Below, in pieces: positions 6,775 through 13,295 of a stretch of 13,411 nt of DNA. The notes beneath the pieces are model-generated. The model was not told where the DNA came from, ran no database searches, and saw only the letters and a program-made list of their open reading frames with translations. A program made the position numbers and the translations under genes. How positions within the stretch are numbered: position 1 is the stretch's first letter; each line of letters opens with the position of its first letter. The DNA is taken from NCBI GenBank assembly GCA_031279305.1, contig JAITIS010000109.1, positions 1 to 13,411 of the forward strand. The letters run 5' to 3'. The DNA comes from Candidatus Margulisiibacteriota bacterium. GTDB lineage: Bacteria; Margulisbacteria; Termititenacia; Termititenacales; Termititenacaceae.

Positions 6775-9300
6775 ATGTTACGCAAACTGGTCATCCTTAC
6801 TATATTATTATTGGCTTGTGTGCTGGCAAATGTTCCGTCCGCGGATGTTTTGCTGGAGCTGACCGGCCTTGATGAAGATTCTCTTTATCTGCACAGCCCC
6901 CGTCCAGATATTCTGTATTACAGCGGTCTTTTGCCGGAGACCAAAGATTTTGTGATCCGCGGCACCGCCGGGGAAAATGTCCGCCGCCTGACTTTTTCTC
7001 CGGGCTTAGGCGATGCGCCCGCTCCTCTGACGGGTTTTCGCGGCGGCGAATGGTCGGTGCGCTATACCGTGCAGTCCGCTGATGAGCCGGCAACGCTCAC
7101 GATCACCGCCTATGACTTAAACGGCGTCTCCGCCGCGCGGACTATCGCGGTCATCAAGGACACTCTGCCGCCTGACCCTCCGGCGTGGGTCAAAATCTGG
7201 CCGGATCAATCCGGCATCGATTACGCCAGGGGTTTGGAAAAAATGGATAATGACCGGCAGGTCGTGGTGACTTGGACAGACGGACAGGACGGCGAGTCGG
7301 GCGTGCGCTATCACGTGCTGGGTGCCAGCGCCAAATGGTGGCAGAACGCCGAGCATAAAAGCGGCGACACGGAAGAAGCCGCCGAAGGCGAGAATACTTT
7401 TTATGTTTTTGCCGTGGATAATGTCGGCAATGTTTCTCTGCCGGCTACCGACCGGGTGTATATCGACACTATCGCGCCGGACGTGCCGGCGCTTTTTAGC
7501 GCGGTGACTTCGGCTGATTATTTTTACGGCGCCTGCGATCCGGACGTGGAAACTATTTTGGTCAATGGCCTGCGGGACGGCGGAATGGAAATAACTCCTA
7601 ACGGCAGCTGGCGGCACAAACACGGATTAAACGGCGATAAGCGGCTGGCGGTGCGGCTGCAGGCGCTGGACAAACTGCAAAATAAATCGCCTGTAGGCGA
7701 GTTTGTGCTGGAGGTAGATCGCACGCCACCGCGGATTTTTTACGCGGAGCACAATGCCGCCGAAAAAGTTTTACGCGTCCGGGACCGCGTGACCGTCACG
7801 GCTAAAAGCGAAGAAAACTGTGCGGCTTTTTTCCGCATCGACGGAGTGACCGCCGGTATTTCTATGTATGATGACGGTACGCGCGGCGATGCGCGCGCCC
7901 GAGACGGCATATACACGGGCGGGCACGCCATCGTGTCCGACGAAGATCAGGGCGCGCTGGAAGTATTCGTGACTGTTTACGACCGCGCCGGCAATGAATC
8001 CGAACAAAAAACCCTGCAGCCGCTGAATATGGATTCTTGGGCAGAGCTGCCGCTGGATGATTTTGAGAATATAGGCGATGCCTATCCGTGGAAAAATCAT
8101 CTCAAAGCGGCGAATGTTCGATATGTAGACGGCATCGATGAACAGGCGGCCGAAGGCGGCGGCTGTCTCAGGGTGGAGTATGATCTGGACGGCAGACAAA
8201 ACTGGGCCGGGCTTTCCTCGCGGGAATTTTTGCCGCGCAATTATTACGGCCGGCGGCCGGCTCTGCAATTCTGGCTCAAAGGCTCCGGCTCCGCTTCGGC
8301 CAGACTGATTATCCGGCTTTTGCCCAAAGGCGCGCGTAATACAGGATTGGATGCTTACCATAATGATTTCACTTATTCCGTGCCTTTGGAAGGCGCTGAG
8401 TGGAAAAAATATTCAGTGCTGCTGCCGGAGAAGCAGCTGGACGGTCTGGAGCAGACGGTCAGGTACGCGGTCTACGTGTACAGTCCGGACAAAAACGACC
8501 GCGGCGTTTTTTATTTGGATGATTTGCGCGTCGTTTATCGCCGGCCGTTAAATGCGGACACGGGTGTGCTGGCCACGGCAAAAAATGTCGCGCCAGTGGA
8601 AATTCCGCCGCCGGAGCCGGCGGGCACCGCTCTAAAAATAACTGGCGATTCCCTGCTGGCGCCCTACCTGAGTCTGGAGCTTTCACCGCGGATCTTAAGC
8701 CGCGGCGGCCGGCAGACAGCCGAGGTTTTTATTCCGCCGGAGATGTCTGTGTCTCAGGCTTATGTCGTTTGGGGGCGCCTCAATCAAAAATTGCAGACCT
8801 CCAGACTGGAGCCGTTAGGCGGAAATATTTTTAATGCTGAATATCAAGTGCCGTCCGATCTGCAAACCGGCGAGCAACAGGGGTTGGTTTTCGTGCAGTC
8901 CGCGGACGGCCGGCTGTATAAAAAGCCCTTCTATTATAAGGTATTTGCCGCGGACAATGCCGGTCCGGCTGAGCGGATCACCGCGCAGTTTTTTCCGCAT
9001 CCGCTGGTGCCCGGCAAAGATATTCGCGTGCGCGTGGCCGTGCCCGCAGCTGTCCAAACCAGTCAGGTTATGTTATTCTTGGGGCAGGATCAGAGTAAAG
9101 TTTTCTCGGTGCCGCTGAACAAACAAACTGCGGACGGCGCTTATGATATCTGGCAGGGTTCTTTTGTCCTGCCGGAGGGAGCGGCGGCGGGCGAATACAG
9201 CGCCAATATTTTTGGCAAAACAGCAAAAGGCGGTTTTCTCAAGCAAAAAACTAAATACTCTGTGGACGATTATGGCCAGAGCCGCGCGGTTGATCTGTAA
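6775..9300 (+). CDS. Large exported multi-domain protein (Ig-like repeats plus CBM-like domain)
   Basis: This 841-residue protein has no specific function that I can recognise. The N-terminus MLRK plus a hydrophobic stretch (5-18) is a signal peptide. LLAC at 12-15 could be an imperfect lipobox with Cys15; cleavage near 23 by signal peptidase I is the alternative. Four Ig-like units end in A-x-D-x-x-G/Q-N-type turns (about 111-120, 213-221, 297-306, 401-410) and are linked by D-T-x-P-P segments near 129, 231 and 315. DDGTRGDARARDGIYT (366-381) resembles the 'choice-of-anchor' calcium-like loop. Residues 427-588 (DDFENIGDAYPW ... FYLDDLRVVYRR) resemble CBM11/CIA30 carbohydrate-binding folds. 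Two further beta-rich domains follow (about 618-725, 732-829). The start has GAAGG at 6766-6770. Its end overlaps the FMN-binding gene by 29 bases, tying it to that system. Confidence 0.85.
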   Translation: MLRKLVILTILLLACVLANVPSADVLLELTGLDEDSLYLHSPRPDILYYSGLLPETKDFVIRGTAGENVRRLTFSPGLGDAPAPLTGFRGGEWSVRYTVQSADEPATLTITAYDLNGVSAARTIAVIKDTLPPDPPAWVKIWPDQSGIDYARGLEKMDNDRQVVVTWTDGQDGESGVRYHVLGASAKWWQNAEHKSGDTEEAAEGENTFYVFAVDNVGNVSLPATDRVYIDTIAPDVPALFSAVTSADYFYGACDPDVETILVNGLRDGGMEITPNGSWRHKHGLNGDKRLAVRLQALDKLQNKSPVGEFVLEVDRTPPRIFYAEHNAAEKVLRVRDRVTVTAKSEENCAAFFRIDGVTAGISMYDDGTRGDARARDGIYTGGHAIVSDEDQGALEVFVTVYDRAGNESEQKTLQPLNMDSWAELPLDDFENIGDAYPWKNHLKAANVRYVDGIDEQAAEGGGCLRVEYDLDGRQNWAGLSSREFLPRNYYGRRPALQFWLKGSGSASARLIIRLLPKGARNTGLDAYHNDFTYSVPLEGAEWKKYSVLLPEKQLDGLEQTVRYAVYVYSPDKNDRGVFYLDDLRVVYRRPLNADTGVLATAKNVAPVEIPPPEPAGTALKITGDSLLAPYLSLELSPRILSRGGRQTAEVFIPPEMSVSQAYVVWGRLNQKLQTSRLEPLGGNIFNAEYQVPSDLQTGEQQGLVFVQSADGRLYKKPFYYKVFAADNAGPAERITAQFFPHPLVPGKDIRVRVAVPAAVQTSQVMLFLGQDQSKVFSVPLNKQTADGAYDIWQGSFVLPEGAAAGEYSANIFGKTAKGGFLKQKTKYSVDDYGQSRAVDL

Positions 9301-9820
9301 ATACGCTTTTATTTTTGCCGTTTTTTGCGGGGCCGCCGGTTTGTTTTTGGCTTCGGTTTATGAATTGGTGCAGCCGCGCAAAGAAGCCTATCAGCGGGAA
9401 GTTTTGCAAAAAAGCCTGCGTCTGCTGGCGCCCGGAGCGGATAGTTTCACGCCGGCGCAAACCGCCGCCGGACAAAATTACCACGAGGCTTGCACGGCGG
9501 CTGGCAGACTGCTGGGCTATGTGCTGGAAACGACGGCCAGCGGCTATAGTTCAGATCTTAAAATACTGGCGGGCTTAAACAAGGATTTTGAGTTGACCGG
9601 TTTCAAGATACTGGAGCAGGCGGAGACGCCGGGGCTGGGCACCAAAGCCGCTGGGCCGGAATTTGCCGCCAAACTGCTCGGGCGGCGCGCGGATACGCTG
9701 GCTCTGAAAAAAGATGGCGGAGAGATAGACGCGATTACCGGAGCGACGATTACTTCCCGGTCGGTGGTGGACGCGCTGCGGCGCGCGGCGGAAAATCTCA
9801 AAGAGGATTTAAGGAGTTGA
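9272..9820 (+). CDS. Membrane-anchored FMN-binding protein (RnfG/NqrC-like domain)
   Basis: The product is 182 residues: an N-terminal membrane anchor (about 10-30), then an extracytoplasmic FMN-binding domain. ETPGLGTK (118-125) and DAITGATITS (153-162) match the RnfG/NqrC family. The latter fits the flavinylation signal D-g-x-(S/T)-g-A-T, with Thr159 the residue expected to carry FMN through a phosphoester bond made by ApbE. It would act as a one-electron or two-electron carrier outside the cytoplasm. No rnfA-E or nqr genes are present, so it is not shown to belong to an Rnf complex. Start ATG 9272 is chosen over an earlier in-frame ATG at 9143 because the earlier part is out of frame inside the upstream gene and has no hydrophobic start. 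GTGGA at 9261-9265 is a weak ribosome site; coupling is likely. Confidence 0.9.
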   Translation: MARAARLICKYAFIFAVFCGAAGLFLASVYELVQPRKEAYQREVLQKSLRLLAPGADSFTPAQTAAGQNYHEACTAAGRLLGYVLETTASGYSSDLKILAGLNKDFELTGFKILEQAETPGLGTKAAGPEFAAKLLGRRADTLALKKDGGEIDAITGATITSRSVVDALRRAAENLKEDLRS

Positions 9821-9822
9821 AA

Positions 9823-10788
9823 ATGCGGTTTTTAGGACGTTTATTTGTTTTGTCCGCGGCGGTTTTGTCTTTGACCGGCTGCGGCCAGCAAAAAGAGCTC
9901 AAACGCTCCGGGTTTTATCTGGACACTATATTTGAGGTGCAGATCAATGTCGACGGCAAAAAAGAAATTGTCAGCCGGGAAACCCGCAGTCTTTCCAGCG
10001 CTTTTGACCGGTTGGTCGAGCTGGACGCGAATATCAATAAACTAAGCCCTTTAAGCGAAATCTCCGCATTGAATGCCCACGCCGGCGTGCGGATGTTAGA
10101 ATTGAGCAAACTGACCTATGACCTGCTCGAAAAATCCCTTTATGCCTCGGCTTTTACGGACGGTTATTTTGATATAGCTTGGTATCCGCTGACGCGGGCT
10201 TTTGAGACTTCTACGCCGTCCGAAGAGCGTCTGGAGAGGCTGCGCGCGGCCGCGGTGCATCACAATATTGTCTTAGACAAAAGCCTGCGCCGGGCGCGCT
10301 ATCTGCATAACAACGCCGCTGTTGATTTTGACCGGATCAAAACCGGGTTTGCGGTGGACTTGATCTGCGGTTATTTAAAAGATATAAAATCCGGGCAGGT
10401 CAGAGCCGGCGGAGTAGGATATTATTATGGACCCCGGCGGCTGATTTTTAAGGCCACTGAAAAACAGAATATTGTGATAAAAGCGGATAATGCCGCCGTG
10501 GCGGAATTGGATGCCGCCGTTCCTTATTATGCGCGGTCTGGCCGCTGGAGGCCGTGTCTGCCTGTGCCAGCAGCTCCGGATACTGATCCCATTCGGCAGG
10601 TGATCGTTGTCGCGCCCAACGCCGTCACCGCCGAGGTGCTGGCCAACGCTTTTTATTTTATGGGCGTGGAAAAATCGCTGGCCAAAATTGCGGAAATCAA
10701 AAAACAGACTTCACGCCAGAGTATGTATGAAGTATACTTTGTGCTCGCCGAAGGCGACTCCGCGCGGATAGTTTCCAGCGCGGAATAG
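9823..10788 (+). CDS. apbE: ApbE-like FAD:protein FMN transferase, lipoprotein, divergent active site
   Basis: The product has 321 residues. ApbE enzymes transfer FMN from FAD to a Thr of partner proteins outside the cytoplasmic membrane. The signal peptide ends in lipobox LTGC with Cys20. Family features present: LDT at 33-35, LSEISALN at 77-84, DGYFDIAW at 113-120 and GFAVD at 175-179. Key positions are altered. The usual Asp-x-Gly-Gly-Ile-Ala-Lys-Gly block reads DFDRIKTG (168-175, Lys to Thr). The His-x-x-Asp-Pro-x-Thr-Gly block reads YYARSG (about 235-240). The metal-binding Asp/Thr pair in the A-D-A-L-A-T block becomes Glu271 and Asn275. It may be inactive or use a variant site. ATG 9823 has AAGGAG at 9811-9816. 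It follows the FMN-protein stop by 2 bases, the natural position for its maturase. Confidence 0.85.
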   Translation: MRFLGRLFVLSAAVLSLTGCGQQKELKRSGFYLDTIFEVQINVDGKKEIVSRETRSLSSAFDRLVELDANINKLSPLSEISALNAHAGVRMLELSKLTYDLLEKSLYASAFTDGYFDIAWYPLTRAFETSTPSEERLERLRAAAVHHNIVLDKSLRRARYLHNNAAVDFDRIKTGFAVDLICGYLKDIKSGQVRAGGVGYYYGPRRLIFKATEKQNIVIKADNAAVAELDAAVPYYARSGRWRPCLPVPAAPDTDPIRQVIVVAPNAVTAEVLANAFYFMGVEKSLAKIAEIKKQTSRQSMYEVYFVLAEGDSARIVSSAE

Positions 10789-10806
10789 TTTATAGGGGTG
10801 AGAATA

Positions 10807-11244
10807 ATGGAAATAAATGAAATAAAAAAACTGCTGCCGCACCGTTATCCTTTTTTGCTGGTGGACAGAGTGGTTGTTCTAAATGCGGACGGCATCACAG
10901 CGTTAAAAAATGTCACGGCCAATGAGGAATTTTTTAGCGGACATTTTCCCGCGCAGCCTATAATGCCGGGAGTTTTGCAGATCGAGGCTCTGGCGCAGGC
11001 CGCCGGACTTTTTGCCCTGAGCCAGCCAGGCGCGCCGGCTGGCGGCGCGGCCACGCTTTTTGCCGGGGTGGACGGCGTGAAATGGAAACGTCCGGTGGTG
11101 CCCGGCGATCAGTTAAGGCTGGTTGTGAAGCCCATCAAGATGCGCCCGCCGCTTTTGGTCTGTCAGGGCGCTGCGTATGTCGGCGAGGAAATAGCTTGCG
11201 AAGTAGCCGAAATGAAAATGATGATCACTCCGGCTAAACAGTAA
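10807..11244 (+). CDS. fabZ: 3-hydroxyacyl-[acyl-carrier-protein] dehydratase FabZ
   Basis: The product is a 145-residue hot-dog-fold enzyme that dehydrates beta-hydroxyacyl-ACP in fatty acid synthesis. It competes with LpxA for beta-hydroxyacyl-ACP, which explains the frequent pairing with lpxA. LPHRYPFLLVDRV (10-22) is the signature. The catalytic pair is His46 in GHFPAQPIMPGV and Glu60 in LQIEALAQAA. Length is normal. A GTG at 10798 is in frame but lies within the ribosome site AGGGGTG (10794-10800), so ATG 10807 (6-base gap) is preferred. The gene follows apbE by 18 bases and precedes lpxA by 5 bases. Confidence 0.97.
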   Translation: MEINEIKKLLPHRYPFLLVDRVVVLNADGITALKNVTANEEFFSGHFPAQPIMPGVLQIEALAQAAGLFALSQPGAPAGGAATLFAGVDGVKWKRPVVPGDQLRLVVKPIKMRPPLLVCQGAAYVGEEIACEVAEMKMMITPAKQ

Positions 11245-11249
11245 CTCTT

Positions 11250-12155
11250 ATGCCGTCCAAAATCCATCCGACCGCCTGCATCGACCCGACCGCCAGACTG
11301 GGCGAGGATGTGGCCGTCGGCGCTTACGCGACGATTGGCGCCAACGCGGTCATCGGCGACCGCACGGATATTTTTTCCGGCGTGACTATTGCTCCAGACA
11401 CGCTCATCGGCTCGGACAATGAAATACACAGCGGGGCGATCATCGGCGACAAGCCGCAGGATCTCAGCTATCAAAATGACAAATCCAATGTAGTTATCGG
11501 CAACGGCAATAAAATACGCGAATATGTAACCATCCACCGCGCCACCGGCGACGGAAAATCCACGCTCATCGGCGATAATAATTTCATAATGGCTCTGACG
11601 CATATCGCTCACAACTGCCGCATCGGCAGCAATATCGTGCTGGTCAATCTGGTGCAGCTGGCCGGCCACGTGGAGATCGAGGATTACGCCACGGTTGGTG
11701 GTATGTCGGCGATACCCCAGCATCTGCGCATCGGTCGGCTGGCGATGATCGGCGCTTACTCCCGCCTGTTTCAGGATGTGCCGCCTTTTATGCTGGCTGA
11801 GGGCAATCCGGCTGAAGTGCATTCGACCAATATAGTCGGCATTAGGCGCAATCCGCAGATTGTCCCGGTAGAAACCGCGCCGGTCATCAAGAACGCTTAC
11901 AAATTGCTTTACCGGCAGGATAATAATGTCTCGCAGGCTATTGAACAGATTCGCAGAGAATGCCTGTTAAACGGCGAGCTGCCGGAGCAGATCGCCCATC
12001 TTATCAAATTTTGCCAGTCCGCTAAAAAGGGCATCAGCCGCAGCGCCAAGAAAAACAAAGACCTGCTGCAGTCCGAGGATTCCGGTTTTGAGGAAACCCA
12101 GCCGTTTTTTGAAAAAATGTACACGATGTTCAATAAAAAAATCCGCCGCGCGTGA
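11250..12155 (+). CDS. lpxA: UDP-N-acetylglucosamine acyltransferase LpxA (unusual)
   Basis: The product is a 301-residue left-handed beta-helix enzyme. It acylates UDP-GlcNAc with beta-hydroxyacyl-ACP, the first step of lipid A synthesis. Visible features: hexapeptide repeats from IHPTA (5-9); QDLSYQ near 70-75; NKIREYVTIHRAT (87-99); and HIAHNC (118-123), whose His121 corresponds to the E. coli catalytic His125. AGH (138-140) holds the His144 equivalent. The His160 equivalent is Pro156 (IPQH at 155-158). GNPAEVHSTNIVGIRR (185-200) is normal. The helical C-terminus is about 35 residues longer than usual and basic. LpxA from E. coli has 262 residues. No ribosome binding site precedes ATG 11250; it is coupled to fabZ (5-base gap). 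The last 4 bases overlap rseP. Confidence 0.93.
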   Translation: MPSKIHPTACIDPTARLGEDVAVGAYATIGANAVIGDRTDIFSGVTIAPDTLIGSDNEIHSGAIIGDKPQDLSYQNDKSNVVIGNGNKIREYVTIHRATGDGKSTLIGDNNFIMALTHIAHNCRIGSNIVLVNLVQLAGHVEIEDYATVGGMSAIPQHLRIGRLAMIGAYSRLFQDVPPFMLAEGNPAEVHSTNIVGIRRNPQIVPVETAPVIKNAYKLLYRQDNNVSQAIEQIRRECLLNGELPEQIAHLIKFCQSAKKGISRSAKKNKDLLQSEDSGFEETQPFFEKMYTMFNKKIRRA

Positions 12156-12886
12156 TTTTAATCATTATTTTGCAGCTGACGCTCATCGTGCTGGTGCACG
12201 AATTGGGGCATTATCTGCTGGCCAGACTGGCCGGCGTGCAGGTTTTGGGTTTTAACATTGGTTTTGGGCCGGTGGTCTGGAAGACGCTGCGCGGCGGCAC
12301 GCAATACGCGCTGCGGCTTGTCCCGCTGGGCGGCTATGTTCAGCTTTACGGGCTGGATGAAACGCCGCGAAAAATGCCCGCAAAATATTCTTACGGAAAG
12401 AAAAAACTGTGGCAGCGTTTTGCCATCATCAGCGGCGGCGCCTTGTTTAATATTATTTTTGCTTGGGCCTTGTTTGTCGGTCTGTATCTGTCCATCCGGC
12501 CTTTTGCTTTTTGGCCGGCGACGGCGGCCTTCTGGCGTTTTGTGTCCGAGTTTCTGCAGGGACTGGCGGTATTTTTCCGCCAGCCGGATCTGGGCGCGCT
12601 TTCCGGGCCGATCGGCATTTTGGGCATTTCTGCTGAATCAGTCCGGCGCGGCTGGCAGTCTTTCTGGTTTTTTACCGCTTTTTTGAGCCTAAATTTAGGC
12701 GTGATCAATCTGCTGCCTTTTCCGGCTCTGGATGGCGGACGGCTGATTTTTCTGGCTGTCGAGTTGGTTTTGCGACGCCCGCCGCCGCCGGCGGTAGAAC
12801 GCTGGGTGCACGGGCTGGGGTTTATTCTGCTTTTGTGGCTGATGTTTTTGCTCAGTTTTCAGGATGTGGCCAGACTGGGAAAATGA
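12152..12886 (+). CDS. rseP: M50 site-2 protease, RseP-like, lacking a PDZ domain
   Basis: The product is a 244-residue intramembrane zinc metalloprotease. RseP-type enzymes cut anti-sigma factors and leftover signal peptides within the membrane. Zinc ligands are His16 and His20 of HELGH with catalytic Glu17, and Asp194 of FPALDGG (190-196). LVPLGGYVQLYG (56-67) is the conserved loop. Hydrophobic segments lie at about 2-20, 92-116, 172-190 and 222-238. The stretch from 117 to 151 is only about 35 residues, where family members carry one or two PDZ domains; total length is well below the usual 350-450. GPIGI (152-156) follows directly. Start GTG 12152 overlaps the lpxA stop as GTGA. The frame is unbroken, so this is a compact protein, not a frameshift. 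Confidence 0.9.
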   Translation: MILIIILQLTLIVLVHELGHYLLARLAGVQVLGFNIGFGPVVWKTLRGGTQYALRLVPLGGYVQLYGLDETPRKMPAKYSYGKKKLWQRFAIISGGALFNIIFAWALFVGLYLSIRPFAFWPATAAFWRFVSEFLQGLAVFFRQPDLGALSGPIGILGISAESVRRGWQSFWFFTAFLSLNLGVINLLPFPALDGGRLIFLAVELVLRRPPPPAVERWVHGLGFILLLWLMFLLSFQDVARLGK

Positions 12887-13135
12887 CTAGAAATCCAGCA
12901 GCTGTCTAACTTTGATATTCAGAGTTTCACAGAGTTTTAACAGCTGCAGCAAAGAAATATTGGCCGTGCCTTTAATTATCCGGTAGTAATAATAAATGCT
13001 GATGTCCGCCGTGTAGGCGAAACTTTCTTTGGTCTTAAACCCTTTTTTGCGCCGCAGCCGCTCAATCTTTTGGCCGAGGCGCGCAAAACGCGGATTGATA
13101 ATCTGGTGGTATCTTTCTCTGGATGTTTTTTGCAT
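12887..13135 (-). CDS. XRE-family helix-turn-helix regulator, 82 residues
   Basis: A single HTH domain fills the protein. Helix 1 is LGQKIERLRRKKG (20-32), helix 2 TKESFAYTADI (35-45), the recognition segment SIYYYYRIIKG (46-56), then SLLQLLKLCETLNI (61-74). The YYYY run at 48-51 sits in the recognition helix and is uncommon. Start ATG 13135 has AGGA at 13145-13148 (9-base gap). Its stop abuts the rseP stop with no bases between. Operator copies on both sides of its promoter region suggest autorepression and control of the divergent gene. It lacks any extra domain for ligand binding or cleavage, so the signal is unknown. Toxin-antitoxin or mobile-element regulator roles are possible but not shown. 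Confidence 0.85.
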   Translation of the reverse strand: MQKTSRERYHQIINPRFARLGQKIERLRRKKGFKTKESFAYTADISIYYYYRIIKGTANISLLQLLKLCETLNIKVRQLLDF

Positions 13136-13147
13136 AAACTTAGATCC

Positions 13148-13161
13148 TGCTTAATTGAGTA
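13148..13161. promoter_or_regulatory. Operator copy O2 (imperfect palindrome)
   Basis: TGCTTAATTGAGTA matches the perfect copy at 13204-13217 in 12 of 14 positions. It lies just upstream of the XRE start and touches its ribosome binding site, so bound protein would block leftward transcription or initiation. Confidence 0.6.
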
Positions 13162-13169
13162 AATACTGC

Positions 13170-13198
13170 TTGAAATCTTATATACAATACCTTAGAAT
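13170..13198 (+). promoter_or_regulatory. Rightward promoter of the 13296 gene
   Basis: TTGAAA (13170-13175), 17 bases, TAGAAT (13193-13198). The predicted start point, about 13205, falls inside operator O1 (13204-13217), so a bound regulator would repress it. The leader is about 90 bases. No good consensus leftward promoter was found; TATATA on the minus strand near 13179-13184 is a weak candidate. Confidence 0.55.
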
Positions 13199-13203
13199 TA
13201 ACC

Positions 13204-13217
13204 TACTCAATTGAGTA
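13204..13217. promoter_or_regulatory. Operator copy O1 (perfect 14-base palindrome)
   Basis: TACTCAATTGAGTA is its own reverse complement. A near-copy lies 56 bases away at 13148-13161, about 5.3 helical turns. The symmetric shape and location between divergent genes fit a dimeric HTH regulator site; the obvious binder is the adjacent XRE protein. Confidence 0.65.
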
Positions 13218-13295
13218 AGTAGTAATCAGGACACATTAGAGCAATTGGAGACTAAGAACGGATTAGGGGCGGCGATTTATTTTTAGGGGGGCACA

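Noticed and set aside
7771..8361. Minus-strand open frame of 196 residues inside the large exported protein
   Set aside because: The plus-strand frame shows clear Ig-like and CBM-like motifs; the antisense frame shows none and has no start signal.
9143..9271. Earlier in-frame start (ATG 9143) for the FMN-binding protein
   Set aside because: The extra 43 residues are basic and low in hydrophobicity, lie wholly over the upstream gene in another frame, and would bury the membrane anchor inside the chain.
4417..9300. Two overlaps of exactly 29 bases (4417-4445 and 9272-9300)
   Set aside because: The overlapped sequences are unrelated and 29 bases is a common-sized overlap; it looks like coincidence.
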